A stretch of 64,000 nt of DNA from JBFLXB01 sp964570625 (lineage in GTDB: Bacteria > Nitrospirota > Nitrospiria > 2-01-FULL-66-17). Of the stretch, positions 16,586 through 27,139 are shown in pieces. Location of the stretch: NCBI GenBank assembly GCA_964570625.1, contig CAZMYW010000028.1, forward strand, positions 48,694 through 112,693. The letters are read 5' to 3'. The notes beneath the pieces are model-generated. The model did not search any database, was not told where the DNA came from, and saw only the letters and a program-made list of their open reading frames with translations. The stretch's first letter is position 1. The number at the start of each line of letters is the position of its first letter. The position numbers and the translations under genes are program-made.

Positions 16586-19500
16586 ATGAGGATTCAGATC
16601 GGTAGAGCGTTGGCAACACTTCTTCCCGGCATCGCGCTGGCGATAGGGTTGGGAAGTTGCGCGACCGATAGTTCGACCCCCTTGGAACAGGCGGGAGTGG
16701 AGATCGAGATCACGCCGTCGTCGCTGGAAGGCACGTTGGATGTCGAGTACGGGGGGGCGTCGGGCGGGGTCGTCTTCAGAGTCAAAGGGAGTTCGGCCGC
16801 CGATCTGTATTACTGGACCGTCATGGACAACGACGCCGAGGACGGCGACCCGAACGAGCTGACCATGCCTCCCGGGCTACTGAGGGTGCCGAACGATCCT
16901 ATAGTTCCTACCGCCGTCGCTTCGAACACCTTGGCCATCAGGGGCATTCCAACAGCCTGTGGAAGCTACCCCATCACTCTCGTGGTTCACAACTACCCCC
17001 AACACGAACAGATCTTATTGCGCACGATCGCGATCGAGGTCGGCGGTCCAACGTGTCCGCCCCCGGTCATCACGAACTCCTCGTTGGTGTTCTTCCAGGA
17101 TTTTCAGAACGATCGACGCCTCGGCGTGTCCGGAGGGACTCCGCCCTTCACCTGGCAGGCTCTTTCGCCGCTCCCTAATCAGATCAGCCTCAACAGCCAG
17201 ACCGGAGTGTTGTCCGGCCGGCCCACCTCGTCGGGTACGTTCCAGATCACGGTGCGGGTAACCGACAGCGAGTTCCGGACTCATGACAAGCCGCTCTCTC
17301 TCGAAATCAAGGTGGTCACGGCCGCAGATTTCACCGGGACCTGGTCAGGCGTGTTGACCAAAGGGTTCCTGGTCGCTGCGGGGCAGAGCGGCCCCACGTT
17401 TACCAACGTCACCGGACAGCGGCTCAGTCTGTTGTTCCAGGACCCGGTTTCCAACGGCACCACGCAGGTGTCGTCGATAGATCAGGGCACGCTTGGGGCC
17501 ACGGTGTTGACCGGCATGGAATTCAGCCTGGAACCCGGCCCGTTCCCCGGTTTGTGGAATGGGGCGATATCTACCCTTGGATGGCACTTGGGGTGCGATC
17601 CCTTGCCGACTGGTCAGCTACAGTGTATCGGGCATTCGTTTAATGGGCCCCAGTACAACGCCGAAGTGGTGCTGACGAAAATCGATGCCGACACCGAAGA
17701 CACCACTGCGCCACAGATCCAAACGAGTTCGCCTTCGGATGGACAGCAGAACGTACAATCGTTCGAAGTGAGCGTGACATTTGACGAAGCGATGTCCGGC
17801 AGCGCATCCGTCTTGCTTAGCGGCGGAACAGGGAACGTGGGACCTCCGGCGTTTGTGCCCAACGATCCCACGACCGTCAAAATTCCCCTCGTCAACGTAC
17901 AGGATGACACTCCTTACACCCTGACGTTGAACCCCTCGGGCCAGAACGGGTTCAAAGATGTGGCGGGAAACGCTCTCGCGACGACGTCGATCAACTTCAG
18001 GACAGGCATCTTGACCCCGGTCACCCTCTCCGTCTTTGCAGAGGGAGCCGGGAACGGGACAGTCGCGAGTGGCCCTCCTGGGATCCAATGTGGTCTCAGC
18101 AACGACGATTGTTCGGCTGATTTTTCCGTCGGCAGAGTCGTCACCCTGACCGCGATCCCCGCCTTCGGGTCCGAGTTCGTCGGCTGGACCGGGGCCTCCT
18201 GCCCGGGAGTCGGGTCTTGCGTGTTCACGATGAACGCGTCCCTCACGGTGGGCGCGCGGTTCGAACCCATTCCCACCTATGCGTTGACCGTCAACCCCAA
18301 TGGGACCGGTGGCGGATCAGTTGCCAGCAACGACGGCGGGATCGACTGCGGTTCCGACTGCGAGCACTCCTATATGCGAGGGACAACCGTCACGTTGCAA
18401 GTCGTCCCGGACTCGACGAGCACGTTCCAGGGCTGGAGTGGAGCGTGCGCCGGAGTGACCGTGTCCTCCTCCTGTAACGTGACCATGGACGCGGCCAAGA
18501 CCGTGACCGCGACGTTCAATGCGTTTCCGAATTTCACCCTGACCGTCAACTCGGCCGGATCCGGCGGCGGCACGGTCAGCGCAGAGGTCGCGGGGAGTCC
18601 CATTCCGCTGAACTGCAGCGGCTCCACCTGCACCGCCTCGCTAGCGAGCGGGACGTCGGTGTCATTGACCGGCGCACCCAATGGAGCCTCCTCGTTCGGC
18701 GGGTGGACCGGCGACTGCACCAGCAACGACACCTGCTCCGTCACGATGACCGCGAACCGGACGGTAATCGCTACGTTCACGACCCTGCCCAGCTATACGC
18801 TTACGGTCATCCTCGACGGCTCGGGAATCGGCACGGTCAGCGCCACGGTCGCTGGCAGCGCTCTCCCGCTGAACTGCAGCGGTTCCACCTGCACCGCCTC
18901 GTTGATTAGCGGGACGTCCGTGTCGCTCACGGCCTCGCCCAACGGCACGTCGTCCTTCGCTGGTTGGTCCGGCGACTGCACGGGCATCTCCATCTGCTCC
19001 GTCTCGATGACCGCGGCGCGAAACGTCACCGCAACCTTCAGCACGTTGCCGTCGTACACCCTGACCGTCACGTCGGCCGGCACCGGAACTGGCACAGTGA
19101 ACGCCACGGTCGGCGGCAGTCCCGTCTCTCTGAATTGCAGCGGGTCCACGTGCTCGACTTCATTGATCAGCGGGACTTCGGTGACGCTTACGGCGTCGCC
19201 CAACGGCACGGCGTCGTTCGGCGGCTGGAGCGGTGACTGCTCCGGCGCCACCTGCTCGGTCTCGATGACCGCGGCGCGCTCCGTCACGGCCACGTTCACG
19301 GCCCTGCCCACCTACGTGCTGACCGTCAACTTGGCCGGCAGCGGCGGCGGCACGGTGAGCGCGACGGTCAGCGGTTCGGCGGTGTCTTTGCCCTGTAGCG
19401 GTTCGACCTGCACCGGCTCGTTCGTGAGCGGTACCGCCGTGACATTGACCGCCACCTCCAATGGAACGTCCTCCTTTGTCGGTTGGACCGGCGACTGTGC

Positions 19501-20272
19501 GGGCAGCTCTTGCACGGTCAGCATGACCGCGGCGCGGACGGTGACGGCCACGTTCAACGCGTTGGCCAGCCACCTCCTGACGATCAATCGGGCGGGAACC
19601 GGCACCGGTTCCTTTACGGCGACCGTCGGTGGGTCGTCGGTGCCCTTGTCCTGCAGCGGTTCGACGTGCACCGTTTCGTTCGTCAACGGCACCGCCGTGG
19701 CAGTCGTGACCACCCCCGCGGGAGGATCGACTTTCGACGGGTGGACCGGTGCCGGCTGTTCGGGAACCGGCGCCTGCAACGTAACCATGACCGCTGCGCT
19801 GACCGTAACCGCGACGTTTACCGCGTCGAATATCCCTGTCGCCAATCCGCTGACCTTCCGGTTCTCCAGGAGACAACCCTTTACGCCGATCACACAATTC
19901 CGGTATCTGGTCACGCTCACCGGCTCATCTCCAGTCCCCGGTCCGCTGACCTTCCGTATTACGCGCTTTCCCGGCCATCGCGACGTGACCCAGTGGGATG
20001 GCGCGCTCCCCGGTGCGACGTATACCCGCGTCGATCCCGTGACCGGGGCCTTGACAGCTCTCTACGTCGCCACTGCCTCTGAGCAGTCGGTGGTCAACCA
20101 GACGACGGGTGTCATCACGGGAGCTCCGATCTACGTCTACGTTCCCAATATCTGCCACGATATTTTCGTTCAAGATACGTTCGAGTTCATCGTCATTGAT
20201 TCCGACGGCAACGAATCGTTGCCAGCGACCGTCACCATGAATTCGACCACGCCCGGCTGTAGCCACGGATGA
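16586..20272 (+). CDS. Large repeat-containing surface lipoprotein B
   Basis: 1228 residues, with lipobox LGSC (Cys25). Residues 35-230 are Ig-like/putative He_PIG modules, including SLEGTLDVEYG and FTWQALSPLPNQISLN. A module near 245-365 (FTGTWSGVL..GWHLGCDPL..QCIGHSF) has a counterpart in the protein at 20498. A Big_5-type Ig domain (PQIQTSSPSDGQQNV..) covers about 370-475. Seven InlB-B-type repeats follow (480-1082), each with YTLTVxxAGxGxGTV, a Cys pair, FxGWxGDC and VTATF. The C-terminal domain ends VYVPNICHD, QDTFEFIVIDSDG and CSHG. It follows the cytochrome by 55 bp and is probably co-transcribed. It is a likely cell-surface adhesin or scaffold. Confidence 0.75.
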   Translation: MRIQIGRALATLLPGIALAIGLGSCATDSSTPLEQAGVEIEITPSSLEGTLDVEYGGASGGVVFRVKGSSAADLYYWTVMDNDAEDGDPNELTMPPGLLRVPNDPIVPTAVASNTLAIRGIPTACGSYPITLVVHNYPQHEQILLRTIAIEVGGPTCPPPVITNSSLVFFQDFQNDRRLGVSGGTPPFTWQALSPLPNQISLNSQTGVLSGRPTSSGTFQITVRVTDSEFRTHDKPLSLEIKVVTAADFTGTWSGVLTKGFLVAAGQSGPTFTNVTGQRLSLLFQDPVSNGTTQVSSIDQGTLGATVLTGMEFSLEPGPFPGLWNGAISTLGWHLGCDPLPTGQLQCIGHSFNGPQYNAEVVLTKIDADTEDTTAPQIQTSSPSDGQQNVQSFEVSVTFDEAMSGSASVLLSGGTGNVGPPAFVPNDPTTVKIPLVNVQDDTPYTLTLNPSGQNGFKDVAGNALATTSINFRTGILTPVTLSVFAEGAGNGTVASGPPGIQCGLSNDDCSADFSVGRVVTLTAIPAFGSEFVGWTGASCPGVGSCVFTMNASLTVGARFEPIPTYALTVNPNGTGGGSVASNDGGIDCGSDCEHSYMRGTTVTLQVVPDSTSTFQGWSGACAGVTVSSSCNVTMDAAKTVTATFNAFPNFTLTVNSAGSGGGTVSAEVAGSPIPLNCSGSTCTASLASGTSVSLTGAPNGASSFGGWTGDCTSNDTCSVTMTANRTVIATFTTLPSYTLTVILDGSGIGTVSATVAGSALPLNCSGSTCTASLISGTSVSLTASPNGTSSFAGWSGDCTGISICSVSMTAARNVTATFSTLPSYTLTVTSAGTGTGTVNATVGGSPVSLNCSGSTCSTSLISGTSVTLTASPNGTASFGGWSGDCSGATCSVSMTAARSVTATFTALPTYVLTVNLAGSGGGTVSATVSGSAVSLPCSGSTCTGSFVSGTAVTLTATSNGTSSFVGWTGDCAGSSCTVSMTAARTVTATFNALASHLLTINRAGTGTGSFTATVGGSSVPLSCSGSTCTVSFVNGTAVAVVTTPAGGSTFDGWTGAGCSGTGACNVTMTAALTVTATFTASNIPVANPLTFRFSRRQPFTPITQFRYLVTLTGSSPVPGPLTFRITRFPGHRDVTQWDGALPGATYTRVDPVTGALTALYVATASEQSVVNQTTGVITGAPIYVYVPNICHDIFVQDTFEFIVIDSDGNESLPATVTMNSTTPGCSHG
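18022..19832 (+). repeat. Seven tandem ~258-bp coding repeats
   Basis: Unit starts lie near 18022, 18277, 18532, 18790, 19051, 19312 and 19570. Units 3 to 7 are closest to each other, sharing for example the stretch CTGCAGCGG(T/C)TCCACCTGCACC in most copies at the same unit position. Units 1 and 2 are more diverged. This points to later duplication within the array, and makes the region prone to length change or misassembly. Confidence 0.85.
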
Positions 20273-20497
20273 GTAAGACCTTAGGCTTCCGCTTTTCCAT
20301 TCAGCGCGGAGCCCTGTCTCCTTGGTACCATCCGCCTGTCTCGGCAGTTGGCTTTATGGCGGGAACGCGCCATGAAAAGAGAAAATATTTTCATCAGATA
20401 CTGCTCGGGAACTTCGAAATATCAATGGAGTAGCGTCCTGGCACGATTGTTGGTTTTGTGGTGTGAGGTGGATGTGTACTCGCGCGATAAAGTCGTC
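20273..20497. other. Leader region before lipoprotein C, with palindrome
   Basis: Although the frame of the next gene is open from 20348, base composition turns A+T-rich at 20372-20470 and the encoded residues look random, so I read this as non-coding. It contains the perfect palindrome GAAAATATTTTC (20381-20392), flanked as TGAAAAGA and ATCA, a plausible regulator site. Confidence 0.5.
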
Positions 20498-22651
20498 ATG
20501 CCAAATTGGCGCCAGCGGTTGAGGAACGGGATGGGCGTAGCGCTGGGGGTCCTTCTCGCGGGCTGTGCCTCGGATACTGCGGTCGATCTTGCGGCCAGCG
20601 GACTGATCACGACCAGCGCGGCTTCGCTGGAAGGTACGGTCGGCGTCTCCTACGGGAATGGCGCGGGGGTCACTTTTTCGGTGCCCAACAGCGACCCCGG
20701 GACGCTGTATTACTGGACCGTCAGCGGCTCGATTCCTCCCGGGCTGGTCATCGCGCCGGCCACCAACGGCATCTTGTCCAACACATTGATCATGGACGGG
20801 ACGCCGCTTATTGCCAACACGTACACGGCGCAAATTGCGGTACACACATCCGATCACGTCGCACTGATTCCCCCCGTGCCGTTCACCATCACTATCGCCG
20901 GTGGTTCTGGCGGTCCTCCGGTCGTCCCACCAGGGTTGAGCCTTACCCAGCTTCAAGGCACGTGGACAGGTGTCATCCAGACCGGGCCGGAGACCGGAAG
21001 GCGATTGAGCTTCCTCATCGATAACGCGGGGATTGCACGGCAGGCGACAGCGGGCTCGACCATTCTGGCAACCGCAAGCGCCCCGATTACATTCAACGTC
21101 AGCACGAGCGGATTCGATACCAGCATTCCACCACTCTCGTGGCATCTGGTGTGCCCGCCGACCACGGCCGGAGATCTCGACTGTATCGGACACCATACCA
21201 GCGCGGATACTTCTAAAAACGGCACTGTGCTGCTCAAAAAGATCAATCCAGCAAGCCAGGACCCCCAACCTCCCGCGGTAAGCAGCAGCGTGCCTGCGAA
21301 CAGCGCTACCGTGAGCTTGGTTCCCCAAGAGGTCCTGGTGACGTTTAACGAGTTGATCGCCAGCGCGCCGACCGCTTCGCTGAGTCTGACCGGAACCGGA
21401 AGTGGTACACCGCTGGTAACGGGTACGAGCTTTGTCGGCGCTTCAGATGACGTCGATGGTCGCACGTTACGAATCCAAGTCGCGGGCCTACGGGTGGGCA
21501 CGACCTATACGCTGCGGATCAATCCCACGGGGCAACCCGGGCTCATCGATCTTGCCGGCAACTCGTTGCCCTCGACCACGATCACGTTTTCGACCGCGAT
21601 ATCCAGCGTGAATCAACCGCCGTCCGCGATTCCACAGAACTACACTGTGGTGCAAGGCACCATGGTGCCGATCACACTGACGGGCTCAGATCCCGAAGGC
21701 GGGCTACTGACCTACCAATTGGGGGGAAGCCTCCCGACCCAGGGGACGTTGAGCGGAACGGCACCCGTTTTGACCTATACGGCACTCCCGACGTCTTTAG
21801 GCGCCGACAGCTTCACGTTCACGGTCAGGGATCCTCTCGGAGACACGTCCGCTCCGGCCGCCATTACGATTTCCATCGTGGCCGCCAACCAACCCCCGAG
21901 CGCATATGCTGATATGATCGGCGTTCCACAGGACACAGCTACGGCGATCCCCCTGATCGGATCAGACCCTGACCTCAATCCAATCACGTTTGAGATTAAG
22001 GCCCTCCCCACGCGTGGTGGACTGACGCTCTCCGGAACCGTGGCGACATACACCCCAACCGCCGGCTATATCGGACCAGATCAGTTCACCTTCACGGTCA
22101 GGGACTCCCCCGGCGCTACATCAGACGCCATCGTGACCATTACGGTGGTGCCGGCCGGAAACCAGCCCCCGACTGCGAATCCCCAGACGTTTACCTTCTT
22201 TAAACGGCAGATACTGACGACGATCAACATGACCCTCTATGCCGTCACGCTGACCGGAACAGATCCGGAGTCAGGACCCCTGACATTTCGAATCACGAGA
22301 TTTCCCGCTCACGGAGTGGGAGCGGGAGTGGTCCGAGGTCAGTCTTATTGGTTCGTTGATCCGGCCACCGGAGGGTTTGTCAATCCGGTCACCGGTGCCC
22401 CCGCCTCATTGCCGGTACAAGTGACCACCGCTAACGGCATCAGCACCAGCACCGTCAATACGACCACCGGGACGATGACGGTGAGTCCGGAGGGCTCCCT
22501 ATTCCGGTTTGTCTACCTTCCCAACTTCTGCCACCTGGACGAATTTGCTCAAGACACATTTGAGTTCGTAGCGATCGACGCCGCGGGCCTCCGGTCGCTG
22601 CCAGCTATCGTCACGATGAATTCAACCAACGTCCTCTGCCAGCACACTTGA
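20498..22651 (+). CDS. Ig-like-domain surface lipoprotein C
   Basis: 717 residues from ATG 20498, chosen because a signal peptide with lipobox LAGC (Cys23) follows at once. The N-terminal module (SLEGTVGVSYGNGAGVTF..LYYWTVSGSIPPG) and the next one (LQGTWTGVI..LSWHLVCPPT..DCIGHHT) are homologous to those of the protein at 16586. A Big_5 Ig-like domain follows (about 263-370), then two cadherin-like/VCBS-type units starting NQPPSAIPQNY and NQPPSAYADM. The shared C-terminal domain ends the protein: GPLTFRITRFPAH, FVYLPNFCH, QDTFEFVAIDAAG and a final Cys. It is probably an outer-membrane surface protein; function unknown. Confidence 0.75.
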   Translation: MPNWRQRLRNGMGVALGVLLAGCASDTAVDLAASGLITTSAASLEGTVGVSYGNGAGVTFSVPNSDPGTLYYWTVSGSIPPGLVIAPATNGILSNTLIMDGTPLIANTYTAQIAVHTSDHVALIPPVPFTITIAGGSGGPPVVPPGLSLTQLQGTWTGVIQTGPETGRRLSFLIDNAGIARQATAGSTILATASAPITFNVSTSGFDTSIPPLSWHLVCPPTTAGDLDCIGHHTSADTSKNGTVLLKKINPASQDPQPPAVSSSVPANSATVSLVPQEVLVTFNELIASAPTASLSLTGTGSGTPLVTGTSFVGASDDVDGRTLRIQVAGLRVGTTYTLRINPTGQPGLIDLAGNSLPSTTITFSTAISSVNQPPSAIPQNYTVVQGTMVPITLTGSDPEGGLLTYQLGGSLPTQGTLSGTAPVLTYTALPTSLGADSFTFTVRDPLGDTSAPAAITISIVAANQPPSAYADMIGVPQDTATAIPLIGSDPDLNPITFEIKALPTRGGLTLSGTVATYTPTAGYIGPDQFTFTVRDSPGATSDAIVTITVVPAGNQPPTANPQTFTFFKRQILTTINMTLYAVTLTGTDPESGPLTFRITRFPAHGVGAGVVRGQSYWFVDPATGGFVNPVTGAPASLPVQVTTANGISTSTVNTTTGTMTVSPEGSLFRFVYLPNFCHLDEFAQDTFEFVAIDAAGLRSLPAIVTMNSTNVLCQHT

Positions 22652-22807
22652 CACAACGCAGAGACACGCCCGATCGGCTGAACGCCTCGCCAACCGGGCT
22701 CGCCTAGTCGCCGTTCGTTGAGTGCAACAGATCGCCGCGTCGGTGAAAGGCGGGGGATATTCTGGGGCAGGCGTGGCGAGCCGCGAGGAATTCTGGTCGT
22801 ACGACCG

Positions 22808-23623
22808 CTAGGCCCTATTGGCCATCGGGCGGGCGACTGTGAGTTTCGCTGCGACTTGGCCTGCTCCTTTACGGCCCGAGAGCAGCATCGCACCGAACGC
22901 TGGACCCATGCGGGGAGTCCCGTAGACCGCGGCGACTGACAGGCCCACGAGAAACAGACTCGGATACACCTCTCCAGTTTTTTCGATCACAATCTCTTCC
23001 GACCGGTCCACCCACATCGCGCCGTTGCCGGGGACAGGCTGGTGCAGGCCGCGCTTGGCGAGCAACTGTACCGCGACCGCGTCGTGGCCGGTGGCGTCCA
23101 CGACCACGCGCGACTCCAGCGCAATGGGGTCCACGTGCGCGATGTCATGGCCCAGCATCTCCAGCGGCGTCCAGTTCACCACCACGCCTTCGAGACGATC
23201 CGCGCGATAGACCAGGTCCACCACCTTGGTGAAGTTCAAGACCTTCACCCCAGCGTCGTACGCCGCGCCGATCAGTTTGGCCACGGCGTGCGGGGGGTCG
23301 ACCAGGTACATGTCGGGACCGGCTTCCTGGCACGGCACCCCGACCTCTTCGAGGATCGTCTGGGCGGGCGCGGCGATGGTGGCCTTGTTCATCAGATACC
23401 CGCCGTTCCAGAACCCTCCACCGAGGTGATTCATCTGCTCGACGATGACCACCTTGAAGCCCGCAAGGGCCAGATCGCGTCCGCACACGAGGCCCGATGG
23501 TCCCGAGCCGATGATCAGCGCGTCGGACTCAATCAGGGCGTCGAATTGCCGAAAATGCTCACGCGCGATGGCGCGGGTGATGTCCCGCTCGCGGGTGGAT
23601 GCGATGGCGCGTGGTTCGTTCAT
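22808..23623 (-). CDS. thi4: Thiamine thiazole synthase, Thi4 family (probable sulfide-using type)
   Basis: 271 residues. The family makes ADP-thiazole from NAD, glycine and a sulfur source. An FAD/NAD-type Rossmann start is present (ALIIGSGPSGLVCGRDLALAG, GSGPSG at 39-44), then GGGFWNGGYLMNK and the closing VYGTPRMGPAFGAMLLSGRKGA. At the place where yeast Thi4 has its suicide Cys205 (Cys-Met-Asp-Pro), this protein has His163 (AHVDP), as in the archaeal enzymes that use free sulfide catalytically. That functional reading is inference from the family. The gene follows thiC by 8 bp, so it lies under the same TPP riboswitch. Confidence 0.88.
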   Translation of the reverse strand: MNEPRAIASTRERDITRAIAREHFRQFDALIESDALIIGSGPSGLVCGRDLALAGFKVVIVEQMNHLGGGFWNGGYLMNKATIAAPAQTILEEVGVPCQEAGPDMYLVDPPHAVAKLIGAAYDAGVKVLNFTKVVDLVYRADRLEGVVVNWTPLEMLGHDIAHVDPIALESRVVVDATGHDAVAVQLLAKRGLHQPVPGNGAMWVDRSEEIVIEKTGEVYPSLFLVGLSVAAVYGTPRMGPAFGAMLLSGRKGAGQVAAKLTVARPMANRA

Positions 23624-23631
23624 GTCGTCAC

Positions 23632-25560
<1,929 letters not shown>

Positions 25561-25653
25561 TGTCACCCTCATCCCTGGAAAATCAGCCGGGTCAAATCGC
25601 CCGCACGGAAACGCAGGAACCTTCGTTCTCCGAACGCCTCATCAAAAACACAA

Positions 25654-25679
25654 AAGCCGCACCAGCGCTGGTGCGGCTT
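25654..25679 (-). terminator. Rho-independent terminator of the TPP riboswitch
   Basis: AAGCCGCACCAG / CTGGTGCGGCTT form a near-perfect self-complementary stem separated only by CG. On the minus strand it is followed by TTTTGTGTTTTT. It lies between the riboswitch and thiC and would stop transcription when TPP is bound. Confidence 0.88.
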
Positions 25680-25696
25680 CAAGAGATCTGCAGCCC

Positions 25697-25785
25697 GCTT
25701 CCCTTCGCTGGTATGATCCAGATCAGGTTCAAAGGGTTGTCCGTCATGGACGGACTCTCAGCCCGTTTCGGGCTCCCCCAGCGTG
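25697..25785 (-). promoter_or_regulatory. TPP (THI-box) riboswitch
   Basis: Read on the minus strand: GGGGAGCCCGAAACGGGCTGAGA at 25779-25756 (here split by the P3 stem), an extra stem TCCGTCC..GGACAA, then ACCCTTTGAACCTGATCTGG and ATACCAGCGAAGGGAAG. These are the hallmark CUGAGA and CUGAUCUGG..AUACCAGCG elements of the TPP aptamer. It controls thiC-thi4 by transcription attenuation. Confidence 0.95.
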
Positions 25786-25879
25786 AACGAGGTAAATTGT
25801 ACGGCCGCCAATTGGATGAAGTCAACGGCGACTGGCACGGGATGGCAGAGGTCCTCCTGTCTCCCCGAAACCTAGCTGT

Positions 25880-25898
25880 GATATTGCAAATCGTTTTC
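25880..25898 (+). promoter_or_regulatory. Fur-box-like operator upstream of the iron transporter
   Basis: GATATTGCAAATCGTTTTC matches the 19-base Fur consensus GATAATGATAATCATTATC at 14 positions. It is 44 bases before the start of the iron-binding protein and overlaps a possible promoter (TTGCAA at 25884, TATACA at 25905, spacing 15). Iron repression is the likely meaning. Confidence 0.6.
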
Positions 25899-25941
25899 AG
25901 TTAGTATACAGTTTCTTCGTCTCACCCCCATAAGGAGGTCT

Positions 25942-26958
25942 ATGACTCCGCCGATTCGACTCGCTCACTTTGTGATGACCGTCATCATCCTCCTCCTCGC
26001 CCCCGCCGTGACCGCACGGGCGGCCGACGAGGTGGTGGTCTACAGTGCAAGGAACGAACAACTCATCAAGCCGCTCTTTGACGCCTACACCAAAGAAACC
26101 GGTGTCGGCATCCGGTTCATCACCGACAAGGAAGGGCCCCTGGTTGAACGCCTGAAGGCTGAGGGCGCCAACACCCCGGCGGACGTCTTGATCACGGTCG
26201 ACGCGGGCAATCTGTGGTTCGCGGCTCACGAGGGGCTGCTGCAGCCGATCGATTCCGCCACGCTCAAAACCAACACCCCCGCCTCGTTGCGCGACCCCGA
26301 CAGCCGGTGGTTCGCACTGACGGTGCGCGCGCGGACGATCGTGTACAACACGCAGCGCGTCAAACCGGCGGATCTGTCCACCTACGAAGATCTCGGGAGC
26401 CCGAAATGGAAGAAGCGCCTGTGCCTGCGGTCGTCGAAGAAAGTCTATAATCAGTCGTTGGTCGCCATGATGATTGCGGAACTCGGCGAGGCCAAAACCG
26501 AGGCCATCGTGCGCTCGTGGGTGGCCAACCTGGCGACGGACGTGTTCGCCGACGACACCGCCATGATCGAGGCGATCGCCGCAGGCCAGTGCGACGTGGG
26601 CATCGCCAATACGTACTACTTCGGCCGACTCAAGAACAAGCAGCCCGGCGCACCCATCGCGCTGTTCTGGCCGAATCAAGGAGATCGCGGCGTACACGTG
26701 AACGTGTCGGGCGTCGGCGTGACGCGTCACAGCAAACATGTCGCACCTGCCGTCCGTTTACTGGAATGGCTTTCGTCACCACCCGCGCAGAAAATCTTCA
26801 CCGACCTCGACTACGAGTATCCCGTCAATCCAGCCGTTCCTGCCTCGCCGGCCGTTGCCGCGTGGGGGACTTTTCGATCCGACCCGATCAACGTCTCCAA
26901 GGCCGGCGAGCTCCAACGAGCAGCGGTGATGTTGATGGATCGCGCGGGCTACCGGTAA
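25942..26958 (+). CDS. fbpA: Iron(III) ABC transporter, periplasmic binding protein
   Basis: 338 residues. ATG 25942 has a perfect AAGGAGG. The signal peptide is MTPPIRLAHFVMTVIILLLAPAVTARA, cut before ADEVVVYSAR. The mature protein matches the FbpA/FutA family: Tyr34 in VVYSARNEQ, the hinge ITDKEGPLVERLKAEGANTPADVL, and the iron-binding Tyr pair 225-226 (NTYYFGR). It captures Fe(III) in the periplasm and hands it to the permease at 27140. A Fur-like box precedes it. A hairpin repeat separates it from the permease. Confidence 0.93.
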   Translation: MTPPIRLAHFVMTVIILLLAPAVTARAADEVVVYSARNEQLIKPLFDAYTKETGVGIRFITDKEGPLVERLKAEGANTPADVLITVDAGNLWFAAHEGLLQPIDSATLKTNTPASLRDPDSRWFALTVRARTIVYNTQRVKPADLSTYEDLGSPKWKKRLCLRSSKKVYNQSLVAMMIAELGEAKTEAIVRSWVANLATDVFADDTAMIEAIAAGQCDVGIANTYYFGRLKNKQPGAPIALFWPNQGDRGVHVNVSGVGVTRHSKHVAPAVRLLEWLSSPPAQKIFTDLDYEYPVNPAVPASPAVAAWGTFRSDPINVSKAGELQRAAVMLMDRAGYR

Positions 26959-26968
26959 CCCCTGGATG

Positions 26969-27134
26969 AGCCTGACCATCAAGGGCCATCTGCGGCGTCG
27001 CCGTTGCGCTTCCGGTGCTCACGTACGACTTAGTACGCTGCGCTCCGGTTCTCACGGCGCCTTGCGACCCACCTTCAACAATCGAATGCCGGAAATCCCC
27101 GAAGGCGGACATCTGGCCCGTTGCTGGCCAGGCT
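26969..27134 (-). repeat. Dispersed hairpin element, copy 2 (long form, inverted)
   Basis: 166 bp lying between fbpA and fbpB, in the opposite orientation to copy 1. The arms are AGCCTGACCATCAAGGG and (reverse complement of the other end) AGCCTGGCCAGCAACGGG. The core has CGTACGACTTAGTACG. It begins 10 bases after the fbpA stop and ends 5 bases before the fbpB start. Confidence 0.75.
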
Positions 27135-27139
27135 GACAT

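Noticed and set aside
18022..19832. CRISPR-like repetition
   Set aside because: The period is about 258 bp, the repeats are coding and in frame, and there are no short repeats with unique spacers. No CRISPR array was seen anywhere in the window.
19160..19897. 245-residue Gly/Arg-rich frame opposite the InlB-type repeats
   Set aside because: Its repetitiveness only reflects the coding repeats on the plus strand.
22795..22806. Palindrome GGTCGTACGACC between the convergent lipoprotein C and thi4 genes
   Set aside because: It is a 12-base perfect palindrome with no loop and no U-tract, so it cannot be called a terminator; chance is likely in GC-rich DNA.
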